Shown here in pieces: positions 44,574 through 53,244 of a DNA stretch of 64,000 nt. The stretch covers positions 62,001 through 126,000 of the forward strand of contig JBCDGZ010000002.1 of NCBI GenBank assembly GCA_038750655.1, given 5' to 3'. Position 1 is the first letter of the stretch. Every line of letters starts with the position of its first letter. Position numbers and translations under genes: made by a program. The DNA is from JBCDGZ01 sp038750655. GTDB lineage: Bacteria; Bacteroidota; Bacteroidia; Chitinophagales; Saprospiraceae. The notes under the pieces were generated by a model that saw only the letters and a program-made list of their open reading frames with translations, did no database searches and was not told the origin of the DNA.

Positions 44574-44581
44574 TATTTTTG
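44574..44581 (+). promoter_or_regulatory. Candidate -7 box (TATTTTTG)
   Basis: TATTTTTG matches TAnnTTTG, 23 bp before the ATG at 44605. The -33 position is not clear. Confidence 0.4.
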
Positions 44582-44604
44582 AACGCTTCTAATTCATACC
44601 GGCT

Positions 44605-46029
44605 ATGATTAAGTATTTTACTTTCTTCCTTCTTCTTCTTCCCTTCCTCCTGCCCGCACAAACGGTCACCGTCTCTGAGGATGTCTCTATCCGAAATGAC
44701 CGGTTCTACTCCATTATTGGAAAAATGAAAGACCGATTCATTCTCTTTCGAGATCGGGAAACCAAGTTCGAAATCCAGGCTTTTGATGAGCGTATGCGCC
44801 TGAGCTGGAACAAGGAGCTGGAACTGGATAAAAAGAAGCCGGAGATTCTGGATGTCGTCGCTGGTAAGGATTACTTTAGCGTGATCTATAAATTCAAAAA
44901 GAAGGGGGATGTATATGTTAAAATTCATCGCTACGACCCCGCCGCTACGCTGAAAGATTCGACGACCATCCTGACCTACGGTGATCGCTTTTACAGCCCT
45001 AATCCCAACGTGATCTACTCCGAAAATCGCAAGGCGCTGCTTATTTACAACTTTGATCGCCAGAACCAATTGGAGGCCACCGCTTTCAATCTGGAGACGT
45101 TGGAGGTCATCTGGAATAAAAAACTCTCCCTAAAAGACATTAATTTCTTTCGAGATCACCAACAAATTATTGTCGATAATCGAGGAAATATGTACTACAT
45201 TATCGAAAAAGACAATAAGAAAAACCAAAAAGAAAGGCACCACTTTGAAGTTTTTGAGTTCAATGGGGGGACCGACGGGGTAAGCACTTTCAATATTCCT
45301 GTCAAAGATATTCTGACTTACGACGTCTTCTTCTCCTTCGATAATCTCAACAGAAATCTGGTCGCTGCGGGCTTCTATTCGGATAAAAGCCGAAGCAAAA
45401 CCAATGGCTACTTTTTTCTCAAAGTCAATTCCGATAACCCCAATGTGCAAGAACTTAAAACGCATCCCTTTGATGAAGAGCTGATTGCTGATCTGAGTGG
45501 TAAAAACATTGACATCAACAAAGGCATTGCCGACATTGACGTGCAGGAAATCGTTATGCGCCGGGACGGCGGCATTCTGATGATCGCCGAGCGCAATCGC
45601 CAGTACGAGCGCCGTTTGGCGTCTTCCGGAAGAGGTTATATTGGGCGCGATGGCGGGCAGTACATCGTCGATTACTATTACGATGACATCATCGTGATCT
45701 CCATACACCCCGATGGTACTACCCATTGGAAAACGGTTTTGCACAAGCGACAATACTCTCAGGATGATTCGGCCGTTTTTTCCTCCTTCTTCCTCCTCAA
45801 AACCAAGAAAAGCCTACGCTTTCTTTTCAATGATGAGATCAAGGACGATAGCACGGTCAGCGAATACGTTTTGCAGGGCAATGGCAAGTACGATCGCAAT
45901 AGCCTGATGAGTACCGACGACCAGCGCATCCGCCTGCGCTTCCGCGATGCGCTCCAAGTGGCCTCCAATGAGCTAATCATCCCCAGCGAACGGCGCAACC
46001 GCCTCAAGCTGGTCCACGTCCAATACTGA
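44605..46029 (+). CDS. Secreted protein of unknown function (474 aa)
   Basis: A signal peptide (FFLLLLPFLLPAQ) is followed by a long beta-rich chain with repeating motifs such as NDRFYSIIGKMKDRFILFRDRETKFEIQAFDERMRLSWNKELEL and NPNVIYSENRKALLIYNFDRQNQLEATAFNLETLEVIWNKKLSL, which suggests a beta-propeller. It shows no catalytic motif that I recognise, no lipobox and no T9SS C-terminal domain. It is probably periplasmic or outer-membrane-associated. It ends 23 bp before the glycosyltransferase gene and may be co-transcribed with it. Confidence 0.68.
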   Translation: MIKYFTFFLLLLPFLLPAQTVTVSEDVSIRNDRFYSIIGKMKDRFILFRDRETKFEIQAFDERMRLSWNKELELDKKKPEILDVVAGKDYFSVIYKFKKKGDVYVKIHRYDPAATLKDSTTILTYGDRFYSPNPNVIYSENRKALLIYNFDRQNQLEATAFNLETLEVIWNKKLSLKDINFFRDHQQIIVDNRGNMYYIIEKDNKKNQKERHHFEVFEFNGGTDGVSTFNIPVKDILTYDVFFSFDNLNRNLVAAGFYSDKSRSKTNGYFFLKVNSDNPNVQELKTHPFDEELIADLSGKNIDINKGIADIDVQEIVMRRDGGILMIAERNRQYERRLASSGRGYIGRDGGQYIVDYYYDDIIVISIHPDGTTHWKTVLHKRQYSQDDSAVFSSFFLLKTKKSLRFLFNDEIKDDSTVSEYVLQGNGKYDRNSLMSTDDQRIRLRFRDALQVASNELIIPSERRNRLKLVHVQY

Positions 46030-46052
46030 TAAAATCCATACCTTGAGGGGCA

Positions 46053-47570
46053 ATGGCGATTCAAGCAATAAAAAGCATTGCCCGCTGGCCCTCCACCATC
46101 TGGATCAACCTGCTGCTCGGCATCGGCATCCTACTCCGGGTCTACCTCTATCTGCTCAACCGCGCCCTCTGGCTCGACGAAGCCATGCTGGCCAACAACC
46201 TCCTCGACCGAGGCTTCGCAGGGCTGGCCCAGCCCCTGGCCGATAATCAATCTGCGCCACTGGGGCAGCTGTGGCTAACTAAGTTGCTGACGCTCGGGCT
46301 GGGCTACAGCGAGTATGTGCTGCGCCTACCCGCCCTTGTAGCGGGCCTGCTAGCCCTCTTCCTCTTCCTCCGCCTGGCCCGCAAGCTCTTCTTCGGCAAG
46401 TGGGTCCTCTGGGCCTTGGCCTTCTTCGTTTTTTGCGATCCGCACATCTACTACAGCTCCGAATTCAAGCAGTACGCCTTCGATGTCGTAATCACCCTGG
46501 CCATCACGCTGGCTACCCTTCCGCTCTTCCAGCGCCGATGGCTACCAGCACAGCTGGGGCGGCTGGGCCTGCTGGGTTTGATCGCCCCCTGGTTCTCGCA
46601 GCCCGCCATCTTTGTACTGGTGGGGGCCGGGCTGGGGCTGCTGGCCTTCCACTATTTCGACTGGAAACGACTGGGGCGGATCGCTGCCTGGGGGCTGGGA
46701 TGGCTCCTCAGCTTTGGGGGCTACTACTGGCTGCTCCTGGCCCATAATATCGATAATAGCCAATTGCAAACTTATCATAGCGATTACTTTCTGCCGCTTA
46801 CATTTTGGCAATTAGAAAGCTGGCAATGGTACGGCTGGACCTACTTTCGCCTCTTCCGCGATTCGGGAGGGCTGCTGTTTCAGTACCTGGCCGGAGCCAT
46901 CGGCTTGTTGGGCTTTACGACGATGAACCGCTGGTGGCGCAGCCATTGGCTGCTGCTCTTCGGGCCCTTGGTGCTGGCCATCGGGGCTTCGGGCCTACAG
47001 CTCTATTCGACGCTGCCACGCTTGCTGCTCTTTGCCGCGCCAACCGTTTTGATTGCGCTAGTCAAAGGGGGTCGGCGCATCGAGGATTGGATGGAGGAGC
47101 GTTGGCCCTCCGTTTGGCCACGCCGACTGCTGATGCTCTCGATGGCATTATTGCTACTGCAACCCATTCTCAACGGCCTACAGCGTTTCACCACCGATCA
47201 GGGTGTCGAAGAAATTCGGGAGCCGCTGCGATGGATCAAAGCACAGCGGCAGGCGGGCGATGTCTTGTACCTCTACCCGGCGGCCCGCCCCGCTTTTGAT
47301 TATTATACGGTACGATGGGGTGGCCAGAATGGGAAGATTTGGAAAGGCGTTTCGCCCTGGGAAGACTGGCCGGAGGACCTGCGGCAGCTGGCCCAATTTG
47401 ATCGCGTCTGGTTGTTATTTGCTCACGATAAGAGAGAGGGTGCGTTGGATCAGGAGCGTTACAAGGCCGCTTTGCGGGAAAATGGTCGGATTGTGAAGGA
47501 GCTTCGGGTCCGGGGCAGTGGTTGTCTGCTTTACGTTCCCAATCAGTCCGATGCTATCCGTCTACAATGA
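46053..47570 (+). CDS. ArnT/GT39-like membrane glycosyltransferase
   Basis: A 505-residue GT-C family protein with about 11 TM helices. The first periplasmic loop carries LYLLNRALWLDEAMLANNLLDRGF, where the LDE acidic residues form the catalytic/metal site of the ArnT/PMT superfamily, followed by QPLADNQSAPLGQLWLTKLLTLGLGYSEYVLRLPALVAGLLALF. DPHIYYSSEFKQYAFDVVITL is the typical second motif. A soluble C-terminal part (about 385-505, RQAGDVLYLYPAARPAFDYY) completes it. It probably moves a sugar from a polyprenyl carrier to lipid or protein. Its 3' end overlaps the small convergent gene by 17 bp. Confidence 0.85.
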   Translation: MAIQAIKSIARWPSTIWINLLLGIGILLRVYLYLLNRALWLDEAMLANNLLDRGFAGLAQPLADNQSAPLGQLWLTKLLTLGLGYSEYVLRLPALVAGLLALFLFLRLARKLFFGKWVLWALAFFVFCDPHIYYSSEFKQYAFDVVITLAITLATLPLFQRRWLPAQLGRLGLLGLIAPWFSQPAIFVLVGAGLGLLAFHYFDWKRLGRIAAWGLGWLLSFGGYYWLLLAHNIDNSQLQTYHSDYFLPLTFWQLESWQWYGWTYFRLFRDSGGLLFQYLAGAIGLLGFTTMNRWWRSHWLLLFGPLVLAIGASGLQLYSTLPRLLLFAAPTVLIALVKGGRRIEDWMEERWPSVWPRRLLMLSMALLLLQPILNGLQRFTTDQGVEEIREPLRWIKAQRQAGDVLYLYPAARPAFDYYTVRWGGQNGKIWKGVSPWEDWPEDLRQLAQFDRVWLLFAHDKREGALDQERYKAALRENGRIVKELRVRGSGCLLYVPNQSDAIRLQ

Positions 47571-47730
47571 CCTTACGAATGGCTAATAAGAGGAAGAGAA
47601 TAACGATAATAGCCAGGGCAATAAGTAAGCCCGCATCTTCTTTTCCCGAAATAGCATCCTCAAATTTATAGGCCATTAAACCCAGAAAAATGAAGAGATA
47701 GATAAATCCCATGACCTGTTTGAACTTCAT
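47554..47730 (-). CDS. Small two-helix membrane protein (58 aa)
   Basis: 58 residues from the ATG at 47730: MKFKQVMGFIYLFIFLGLMAYKF, a charged turn (EDAISGKEDAG), and LLIALAIIVILFLLLAIRKVIVDG. This is a helical hairpin with an inside-positive end. A longer in-frame reading up to 47958 would run antisense through the OmpA gene and is not credible. The function is unknown. The C terminus overlaps the end of the convergent glycosyltransferase gene. Confidence 0.6.
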   Translation of the reverse strand: MKFKQVMGFIYLFIFLGLMAYKFEDAISGKEDAGLLIALAIIVILFLLLAIRKVIVDG

Positions 47731-47833
47731 CGCTGATTTTTTTGCTTGTTGTTCAAAAAACAGACCAAGGCCACAGAAGTTACGAAATTGAAAGATTTGG
47801 CGGCTCCCTTGGCCGCCAGCGGACAATTTGGCA

Positions 47834-48622
47834 CTAATCTTTGACGGCCGGAGCTTCCAGCAGCTTGAAAAACTGATCCATCCGAGGCATAATGACAATC
47901 TCCGTACGGCGATTGGTGTTGCGCCCCTCTGATGTTTCATTATCTGCTCTGGGCACATACTCTGCGCGGCCAGCGGCCGTCAGGCGCTCGGGAGAAACGT
48001 AGTGTTCTTCTTGTAGAACCCGCACTACTGACGTAGCCCGCTTGACACTCAAATCCCAGTTATCAACCACACAGCTATTGGACATAGGGACATTGTCCGT
48101 ATGGCCTTCCACTAGCACTTGCAGTTGATCATGGTCATTGATGACTGAGGCAATCTTGCCCAACACTTCCTCAGCTCTAGAGCCTAGCTTGGCGCTACCA
48201 GAGCGGAAAAGCAGCTTATCGGAAATAGAAACGTGCACCATTCCTCCTCTCACCTCTACTTCAATATCATCATCATTTACATCCATCAAAGAGCGTTTGA
48301 GGTTCATGACCAGCGCCAGATTGAGCGAATCTTTGGATTGTACTTTACTGGTCAGGTTCTGGATGAAATCGTATTGTTTGCTCAGCGATTGCAGAGACTG
48401 CTGTATGCTCTCTGCCCCCGCTTTGCTGACGATAGAAAGGTCCGACATGCGATCCAGCAGGCTGCCGTTGGTCTTTTGGAGGTGATCAATTTGTTGCTCC
48501 AATTGGATAATTTGCTGATCCTTCAGCGAGACCTGGCTTTTGAGCTTTTCCAGCTCTTCGTTTTTACAAGATCCAAAAACCAGTACCAGCAATGCCAGGA
48601 ATAAAAGATGTCGATTTTTCAT
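47834..48622 (-). CDS. OmpA-family lipoprotein
   Basis: The lipoprotein signal ends VLVFGSC. A coiled-coil region (about 20-65, with LKDQQIIQLEQQIDHLQKT) and a helical linker precede an OmpA C-terminal peptidoglycan-binding domain (about 130-250): VLVEGHTDNVPMSNS, then NWDLSVKRATSVVRVL with the Asp and Arg that bind diaminopimelate, and GRNTNRRTEIVIMP. It tethers the outer membrane to peptidoglycan. The gene stands alone between the small membrane protein (103 bp) and the AraC gene. Confidence 0.92.
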   Translation of the reverse strand: MKNRHLLFLALLVLVFGSCKNEELEKLKSQVSLKDQQIIQLEQQIDHLQKTNGSLLDRMSDLSIVSKAGAESIQQSLQSLSKQYDFIQNLTSKVQSKDSLNLALVMNLKRSLMDVNDDDIEVEVRGGMVHVSISDKLLFRSGSAKLGSRAEEVLGKIASVINDHDQLQVLVEGHTDNVPMSNSCVVDNWDLSVKRATSVVRVLQEEHYVSPERLTAAGRAEYVPRADNETSEGRNTNRRTEIVIMPRMDQFFKLLEAPAVKD

Positions 48623-48712
48623 TGAAATGGCTTTTTAGCGTAAAGTTATCAAACTAGCTTCAAATTGAGTTTAGTATTTATGGGGGGAAATATTTTAGCC
48701 CGGGGGCTGCTT

Positions 48713-49591
48713 CTACTCCCCCTTAATCACGCGCAAATATTCCGTCGGGGTCATCCCTTTGATCCCCCGAAATTGTCGGTTGAAGTTAGACAAATTCTGG
48801 AAACCTACGGCATAACTGATTTCCGAAATGTGCATCCCTTGCTCGCCCAAAAGCCGACAGGCGGCCCCAACCCGCACCTCATTGAGAAAGCGGACGAAAG
48901 TCTTGCGGGTGTGCAGCTTAAAATAGCGACAGAAAGCAGATACACTCCTATTAGCCACCGCCGCTACCTCCGAAAGGGTAATGGCTCGATGATAATGGTC
49001 CATGACGTACTGCAAAACCGCCTTTAAGTCTTGCTCGGCCGCCAATTCGATAGAGCCTTCAAAGCGAATGCTGGACAGCAATTCCAGGGACTCCGGAGCG
49101 GAAGCGATGTCGTGCAGCATGCTCAACAGCGATAGTAGGCGACGGAAGCCTCGGTACTCAGCAAGGCTATGAAGCTGAGGCACCAGGCGCTGGCGCAGCT
49201 CGCCCTTGATTCGAATGCCTCGCCCGGCCTGCCGAAGGAGTTCGCGCAGGGCCAGCGCCTCGGGAAGGTCGAGGAAGCCTTCGCCGAAGGATTGGGGACT
49301 GAAGAATACCGAGATGGCTTTAGCCCGTAGCGGGGACGCTTCGTGGTAGAAGACCTCCGCGTTGCGGAAAACATGGGGCAAATGGGCACCGATCAGCAGC
49401 AAATCGCCCGCCTGAAAGGCCTGGATGCTGTCACCGACCAACTGCGTACCGTGGCCCGAGAGAATCAAGGTCAGCTGTAGCTCGGGATGGTGGTGCAGCC
49501 GATCATAGAAATGCGGAACATCGTCCTCTTGTAGGCGAAAGGACTCGGTCGCTGCCTGGGGCACTTTGAAGGCCAATGCTTTCATCATCAT
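48713..49591 (-). CDS. AraC-family transcriptional regulator of the hydroxyproline locus
   Basis: An N-terminal cupin-like sensor domain (HHHPELQLTLILSGHGTQLVGDSIQAFQAGDLLLIGAHLPHVF) and a C-terminal AraC double helix-turn-helix (ITLSEVAAVANRSVSAFCRYFKLHTRKTFVRFLNEVRVGAACRLL and ISEISYAVGFQNLSNFNRQFRGIKGMTPTEYLR). It is divergent from, and 145 bp away from, the first catabolic gene at 49737, so it probably regulates that operon in response to hydroxyproline or an intermediate. Three consecutive ATG codons (49591, 49588, 49585) start the frame. Confidence 0.9.
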   Translation of the reverse strand: MMMKALAFKVPQAATESFRLQEDDVPHFYDRLHHHPELQLTLILSGHGTQLVGDSIQAFQAGDLLLIGAHLPHVFRNAEVFYHEASPLRAKAISVFFSPQSFGEGFLDLPEALALRELLRQAGRGIRIKGELRQRLVPQLHSLAEYRGFRRLLSLLSMLHDIASAPESLELLSSIRFEGSIELAAEQDLKAVLQYVMDHYHRAITLSEVAAVANRSVSAFCRYFKLHTRKTFVRFLNEVRVGAACRLLGEQGMHISEISYAVGFQNLSNFNRQFRGIKGMTPTEYLRVIKGE

Positions 49592-49634
49592 ACTATTCTA
49601 CTCCAAAGAAAACCAATTTAGTTCAATAACAGTA

Positions 49635-49651
49635 AAATAGTACCACTATTT
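49635..49651. promoter_or_regulatory. Perfect inverted repeat in the araC-hydroxyproline divergent region
   Basis: AAATAGT-acc-ACTATTT, a 7-3-7 perfect dyad midway between the divergent starts (49591 and 49737). It is a candidate binding site for the AraC regulator or another dimeric factor. AraC proteins usually bind direct repeats, so the regulator is uncertain. Confidence 0.4.
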
Positions 49652-49687
49652 AATAATATTTTAAAAGCCTTCCTTTGCTCACTGCTG

Positions 49688-49695
49688 TAATTTTG
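49688..49695 (+). promoter_or_regulatory. Candidate -7 box of the hydroxyproline operon (TAATTTTG)
   Basis: TAATTTTG matches TAnnTTTG 41 bp before the ATG at 49737. A TTTG at 49674-49677 is too close to be the -33 box. A poor -33 would fit an activator-dependent promoter. Confidence 0.4.
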
Positions 49696-49736
49696 AGCAT
49701 CGAAATTGATTCCTTCATCTTTTAAATTTTAGCAGT

Positions 49737-50651
49737 ATGCCCATCAACTGGGAAGGTATTTTTCCGGCAGTCACCAGCAAATTTACAGCTGATGACCAAT
49801 TGGACATCCCCGCCTTCACCCACAATATCGAAGCCCAGATCAGTGCAGGCATAGACGGCATTGTACTGGGCGGCAGCCTTGGCGAAGCCAGCACGCTGAC
49901 CTATGCAGAACGACAGCAGCTCCTCCGAACGGCCCTTTCCATCAGCAATGGCCGTGTCCCGGTCTTGCTCAATATCGCTGAAAAGCGAACCACGGACGCC
50001 ATCCAACTGGCCCAAGAGGCCGAAGCGATGGGAGCCGATGGCCTGATGCTATTGCCTCCCATGCAGTATAAGGCCGATGATCACGAAGTGTCGACTTTTT
50101 TCAAAACTGTCGCCCAGTCTACTGGCCTACCAATCATGCTCTACAACAATCCGGTGGATTACAAAATCTTCGTCTCCGTACCGATGCTTGAAGAGTTAGT
50201 GCAACTGGAAAATATTCAGGCCATCAAAGAGTCGACCAGAGACATCACGAATGTAACCCGTATGAAAAATGCCTTCGGCGATCAGCTCAAAATCCTCTGC
50301 GGAGTGGATACCCTGGCGCTGGAATGCCTGGTGGCTGGAGCCGATGGCTGGGTCGCGGGACTGGTCAATGCCTTTCCGCGCGAGACTGTGGTGATCTACA
50401 AATTGGTGAAGGCTGGAAGAATCGAAGAGGCCCTGGCCATCTATCGTTGGTTTATGCCTTTGCTGGAATTGGACATCCATCCCAAGCTGGTCCAATACAT
50501 CAAGCTGGCCGAAGTCGCTACTGGTTTAGGGACCGAGGCGGTTCGCCAGCCGCGCTTGCCACTGGTGGGCGAGGAACGAAAGCGTATTCTCGACATCATC
50601 AAGCAGGGCGTCGCCAGTCGTCCCGACTTATCTTCCTACGCAGAGTTGTAA
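49737..50651 (+). CDS. DapA-family lyase, probable 1-pyrroline-4-hydroxy-2-carboxylate deaminase
   Basis: A TIM-barrel class I aldolase family member with Schiff-base lysine Lys164 (IKESTRD) and Tyr136 (LYNNP). The phosphate/carboxylate loop is GGSLGEA where DapA has GTTGE, so this is not canonical dihydrodipicolinate synthase. In hydroxyproline loci this family deaminates Pyr4H2C to 2-oxoglutarate semialdehyde, which fits the next gene, a semialdehyde dehydrogenase. It is first in the plus-strand operon. Confidence 0.85.
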   Translation: MPINWEGIFPAVTSKFTADDQLDIPAFTHNIEAQISAGIDGIVLGGSLGEASTLTYAERQQLLRTALSISNGRVPVLLNIAEKRTTDAIQLAQEAEAMGADGLMLLPPMQYKADDHEVSTFFKTVAQSTGLPIMLYNNPVDYKIFVSVPMLEELVQLENIQAIKESTRDITNVTRMKNAFGDQLKILCGVDTLALECLVAGADGWVAGLVNAFPRETVVIYKLVKAGRIEEALAIYRWFMPLLELDIHPKLVQYIKLAEVATGLGTEAVRQPRLPLVGEERKRILDIIKQGVASRPDLSSYAEL

Positions 50652-50693
50652 AAAATGATTATCTTATAAACAAAATACATACCCACACACTAC

Positions 50694-52232
50694 ATGGACG
50701 GAAGAAACCTCATCGGCTACCGATACTCCGCCAAGGCGCAGCAAATTATGCAGGCTTTGGACCCCAAACGTCAAAAATTCATCGAAGGGCAGTTCAACAT
50801 TGCCACCAGCGAAGAAATGGATGCAGCCGTGCAACTGGCACAGCAGGCTCATCTCCAATATCAATACTGTAGCGGTGCTCAGCGGGCCGCTTTTCTGCGG
50901 GCCATTGCGGAGGAAATCCTGGCCCTCGACGAGCCCCTAATCCGACGGGCGATGCAAGAATCGGGGCTACCCGAAAAGCGCCTCATTGGAGAGCGAGGAC
51001 GTACGATTAATCAGTTGCAATTGTTCGCTAATATGGTGGAAGAAGGCTCTTGGGTGGAAGCAACGCTTTCGGATACTATTCGTAAGATGCTGGTGCCTTT
51101 AGGCCCAGTAGTCGTTTTTACGGCCAGTAATTTCCCTTTGGCCTTTTCTACTGCCGGAGGAGATACCGCTTCGGCACTCGCCGCCGGCTGCCCAGTTATT
51201 GTCAAGGCGCACGAGTCGCATCTGGGTACCAATGCCCTGGTGGCCTACGCCATTCGGAAGGCCGCAGAACGCTGCGAGATGCCCGAGGGCGTCTTCTCCT
51301 CGCTCAATGGCACGGGCCCTGAGCTGGGGCAGGCCCTGGTCAACCACCCGGGCGTTAAAGCCATTGCCTTCACCGGCTCGCTGCGCGCCGGCCGCGCCAT
51401 CTTTGATGCTGCCAGCCGCCGCCCCGAGCCTATCCCTGTTTTCGCCGAAATGGGGAGCATCAATCCCGTTATCCTCACAGACGGCGCACTGAACAAACGA
51501 GGTGAACAGCTAGCGAAACAACTGGCGCGCTCCATCACGATGGGGGTCGGCCAGTTCTGTACCAATCCTGGGTTGATTCTCGCTAAAGAAAGTGCCATGC
51601 TGGATGCCTTCATCAATCAACTTTCCGTCAATCTACAGAATAGCCACTCTGCGACGATGCTCAATGAAGGAGTTTGTAAAAACTATAATCAAGCGCGGCA
51701 GCACCTCATCGATACAGAGGGGGTGAAGCTGGAAGGGCTAGCGGCGGAGCCTCCTAAGGGGCAAGCCAACGCTGGACTCGCCTCGATTAAAGGCGTTGAT
51801 TTTTTGCAGAAAAAAAATTTGCAAGAAGAAGTCTTCGGGCCTTTCAGTCTCGTAGTCCGTTGTAGCGATGATACCGAGTTGCTAGCGGTGATCAACAGTT
51901 TAAGCGGCCAGCTAACTGGAACAGTAATGGCAGAAGAAGAAGAGTTGGCGGACCAACGAGGACTGATCAATGCCCTTAGAGAACGCGTAGGGCGCTTGGT
52001 ATTTAATGGTGTGCCAACGGGCGTAGCAGTTTGCGCGGCAATGCAACACGGCGGCCCTTACCCCGCTACTACCGATAGTCGAACAACTTCTGTAGGGAGT
52101 AGCGCCATTCATCGATTTGCGCGCCCGGTGGCTTATCAGGATTGGCCAGAGGCGGCGTTGCCTCCGGCTCTACAGCAAGATAATCCATTGGGTATTTGGA
52201 GAAAAATTGAGGAGAGCTGGCAGAAAGCTTAA
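50694..52232 (+). CDS. 2-oxoglutarate semialdehyde (2,5-dioxovalerate) dehydrogenase
   Basis: NAD(P)+-dependent aldehyde dehydrogenase of the long AldH-KGSADH branch (512 residues). NPLA/ASNFPLAFSTAGGDTASALAAGCPVIVKAHESH is typical of this branch; catalytic glutamate is Glu252 (FAEMGSINPV) and nucleophile Cys289 (GVGQFCTNPG). It oxidises the pathway's semialdehyde to 2-oxoglutarate for the TCA cycle. It lies 42 bp after the deaminase gene and 9 bp before the next. Confidence 0.9.
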   Translation: MDGRNLIGYRYSAKAQQIMQALDPKRQKFIEGQFNIATSEEMDAAVQLAQQAHLQYQYCSGAQRAAFLRAIAEEILALDEPLIRRAMQESGLPEKRLIGERGRTINQLQLFANMVEEGSWVEATLSDTIRKMLVPLGPVVVFTASNFPLAFSTAGGDTASALAAGCPVIVKAHESHLGTNALVAYAIRKAAERCEMPEGVFSSLNGTGPELGQALVNHPGVKAIAFTGSLRAGRAIFDAASRRPEPIPVFAEMGSINPVILTDGALNKRGEQLAKQLARSITMGVGQFCTNPGLILAKESAMLDAFINQLSVNLQNSHSATMLNEGVCKNYNQARQHLIDTEGVKLEGLAAEPPKGQANAGLASIKGVDFLQKKNLQEEVFGPFSLVVRCSDDTELLAVINSLSGQLTGTVMAEEEELADQRGLINALRERVGRLVFNGVPTGVAVCAAMQHGGPYPATTDSRTTSVGSSAIHRFARPVAYQDWPEAALPPALQQDNPLGIWRKIEESWQKA

Positions 52233-52241
52233 GTGTAATTT

Positions 52242-53186
52242 ATGAAAATCATCGATAAACAGCAGGTAGAGCAATTGCTCCACTATCCTTCCTTAATCGA
52301 AGCACTGCGACAGGCGTTTCGACAGGATTATCAGGTTCCTCAACGGCAGCATTATGCTGTCAAGCAACCCGAAAATGCTAAGGATAATACGCTGCTGTTG
52401 ATGCCCGCCTGGGAGCTTGGCGCCTATCTGGGCGTTAAGACGGTGATGGTTGCCCCAGAAAATGGCCGCTACGATTTGCCCGCCATTCAAGGAGTCTACA
52501 CTTTATTCGATGCCCATAAGGGAACGCCCCTGGCTTCTATTGATGCGCCGGCGCTGACGGCGAAGCGAACCGCAGCGGCTTCAGCCTTAGCCAGTTCCTA
52601 CCTTTCGCGCGATAACAGTTCTGCGCTGTTGATGATCGGTACGGGGGCCCTGGCTCCGGAGTTGATTAAAGCCCACGCCAGCGTTCGGCCTTTGCAGCAA
52701 GCGTACATCTGGGGGCGCAACTTCGCTAAGGCGGATGCCCTGGCTCGGCGGCTCAGTTCGCGCAGCCTGAAGGTCAACGCTGTTCCAAAAATTGAGGAGG
52801 CCGTAGGCCAGGTGGACATCATCAGTTGTGCCACGCTGAGTAGCCAGCCCCTACTTTGGGGCAAGTGGCTGCGCCCCGGGCAGCACATCGATCTCGTAGG
52901 TGCCTACCTTCCCGACTCCCGAGAGTCTGATGATGCCGTCATTCAGCAAAGTCAAATCTTCGTCGATACGCGTCCTGGTGCGACCCAAGAAGCTGGCGAC
53001 CTCGCCATTCCGCTTCAACAGGGCTTAATCCAAATGGAAGCGATCCTCGCTGACCTTGCCGAACTATGCAAAGACCTGCACCCAGGACGGCAGCAAGCGC
53101 AAAGCATTACCCTGTTCAAATCCGTTGGCCATGCGCTGGAAGATTTGGCCGCCGCCAAGTTGATTTATTCGCAGCTCCATTCTTAA
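52242..53186 (+). CDS. Ornithine cyclodeaminase/mu-crystallin family reductase
   Basis: A 314-residue Rossmann-type member: the N-terminal dimerisation half is followed by LLMIGTGALAPELIKAHASVRPLQQAYIWGRN (NAD(P) loop GTGALA) and VDIISCATLSSQPLLWGKWL. In hydroxyproline and trans-3-hydroxyproline loci this family acts as delta1-pyrroline-2-carboxylate reductase, making L-proline. It is not needed for the core trans-4-hydroxyproline route. Here it may rescue Pyr2C formed by the neighbouring dehydrogenase from D-proline, or from a 3-hydroxyproline branch. Precise substrate is inference. Confidence 0.85.
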   Translation: MKIIDKQQVEQLLHYPSLIEALRQAFRQDYQVPQRQHYAVKQPENAKDNTLLLMPAWELGAYLGVKTVMVAPENGRYDLPAIQGVYTLFDAHKGTPLASIDAPALTAKRTAAASALASSYLSRDNSSALLMIGTGALAPELIKAHASVRPLQQAYIWGRNFAKADALARRLSSRSLKVNAVPKIEEAVGQVDIISCATLSSQPLLWGKWLRPGQHIDLVGAYLPDSRESDDAVIQQSQIFVDTRPGATQEAGDLAIPLQQGLIQMEAILADLAELCKDLHPGRQQAQSITLFKSVGHALEDLAAAKLIYSQLHS

Positions 53187-53244
53187 CCATTACCCAAAAC
53201 CACTATCCCTTTTATTTGAATTGATTAATGAAGAATCTGCATCC

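Noticed and set aside
47554..47958. 134-residue version of the small membrane protein
   Set aside because: Its extra N terminus runs through the 3' end of the OmpA gene in another frame and has no signal-like or conserved sequence; the ATG at 47730 starts a clean membrane hairpin.
49737..50651. Lysine-pathway dihydrodipicolinate synthase (dapA)
   Set aside because: GGSLGE replaces the GTTGE loop, and the gene is embedded in a hydroxyproline locus.
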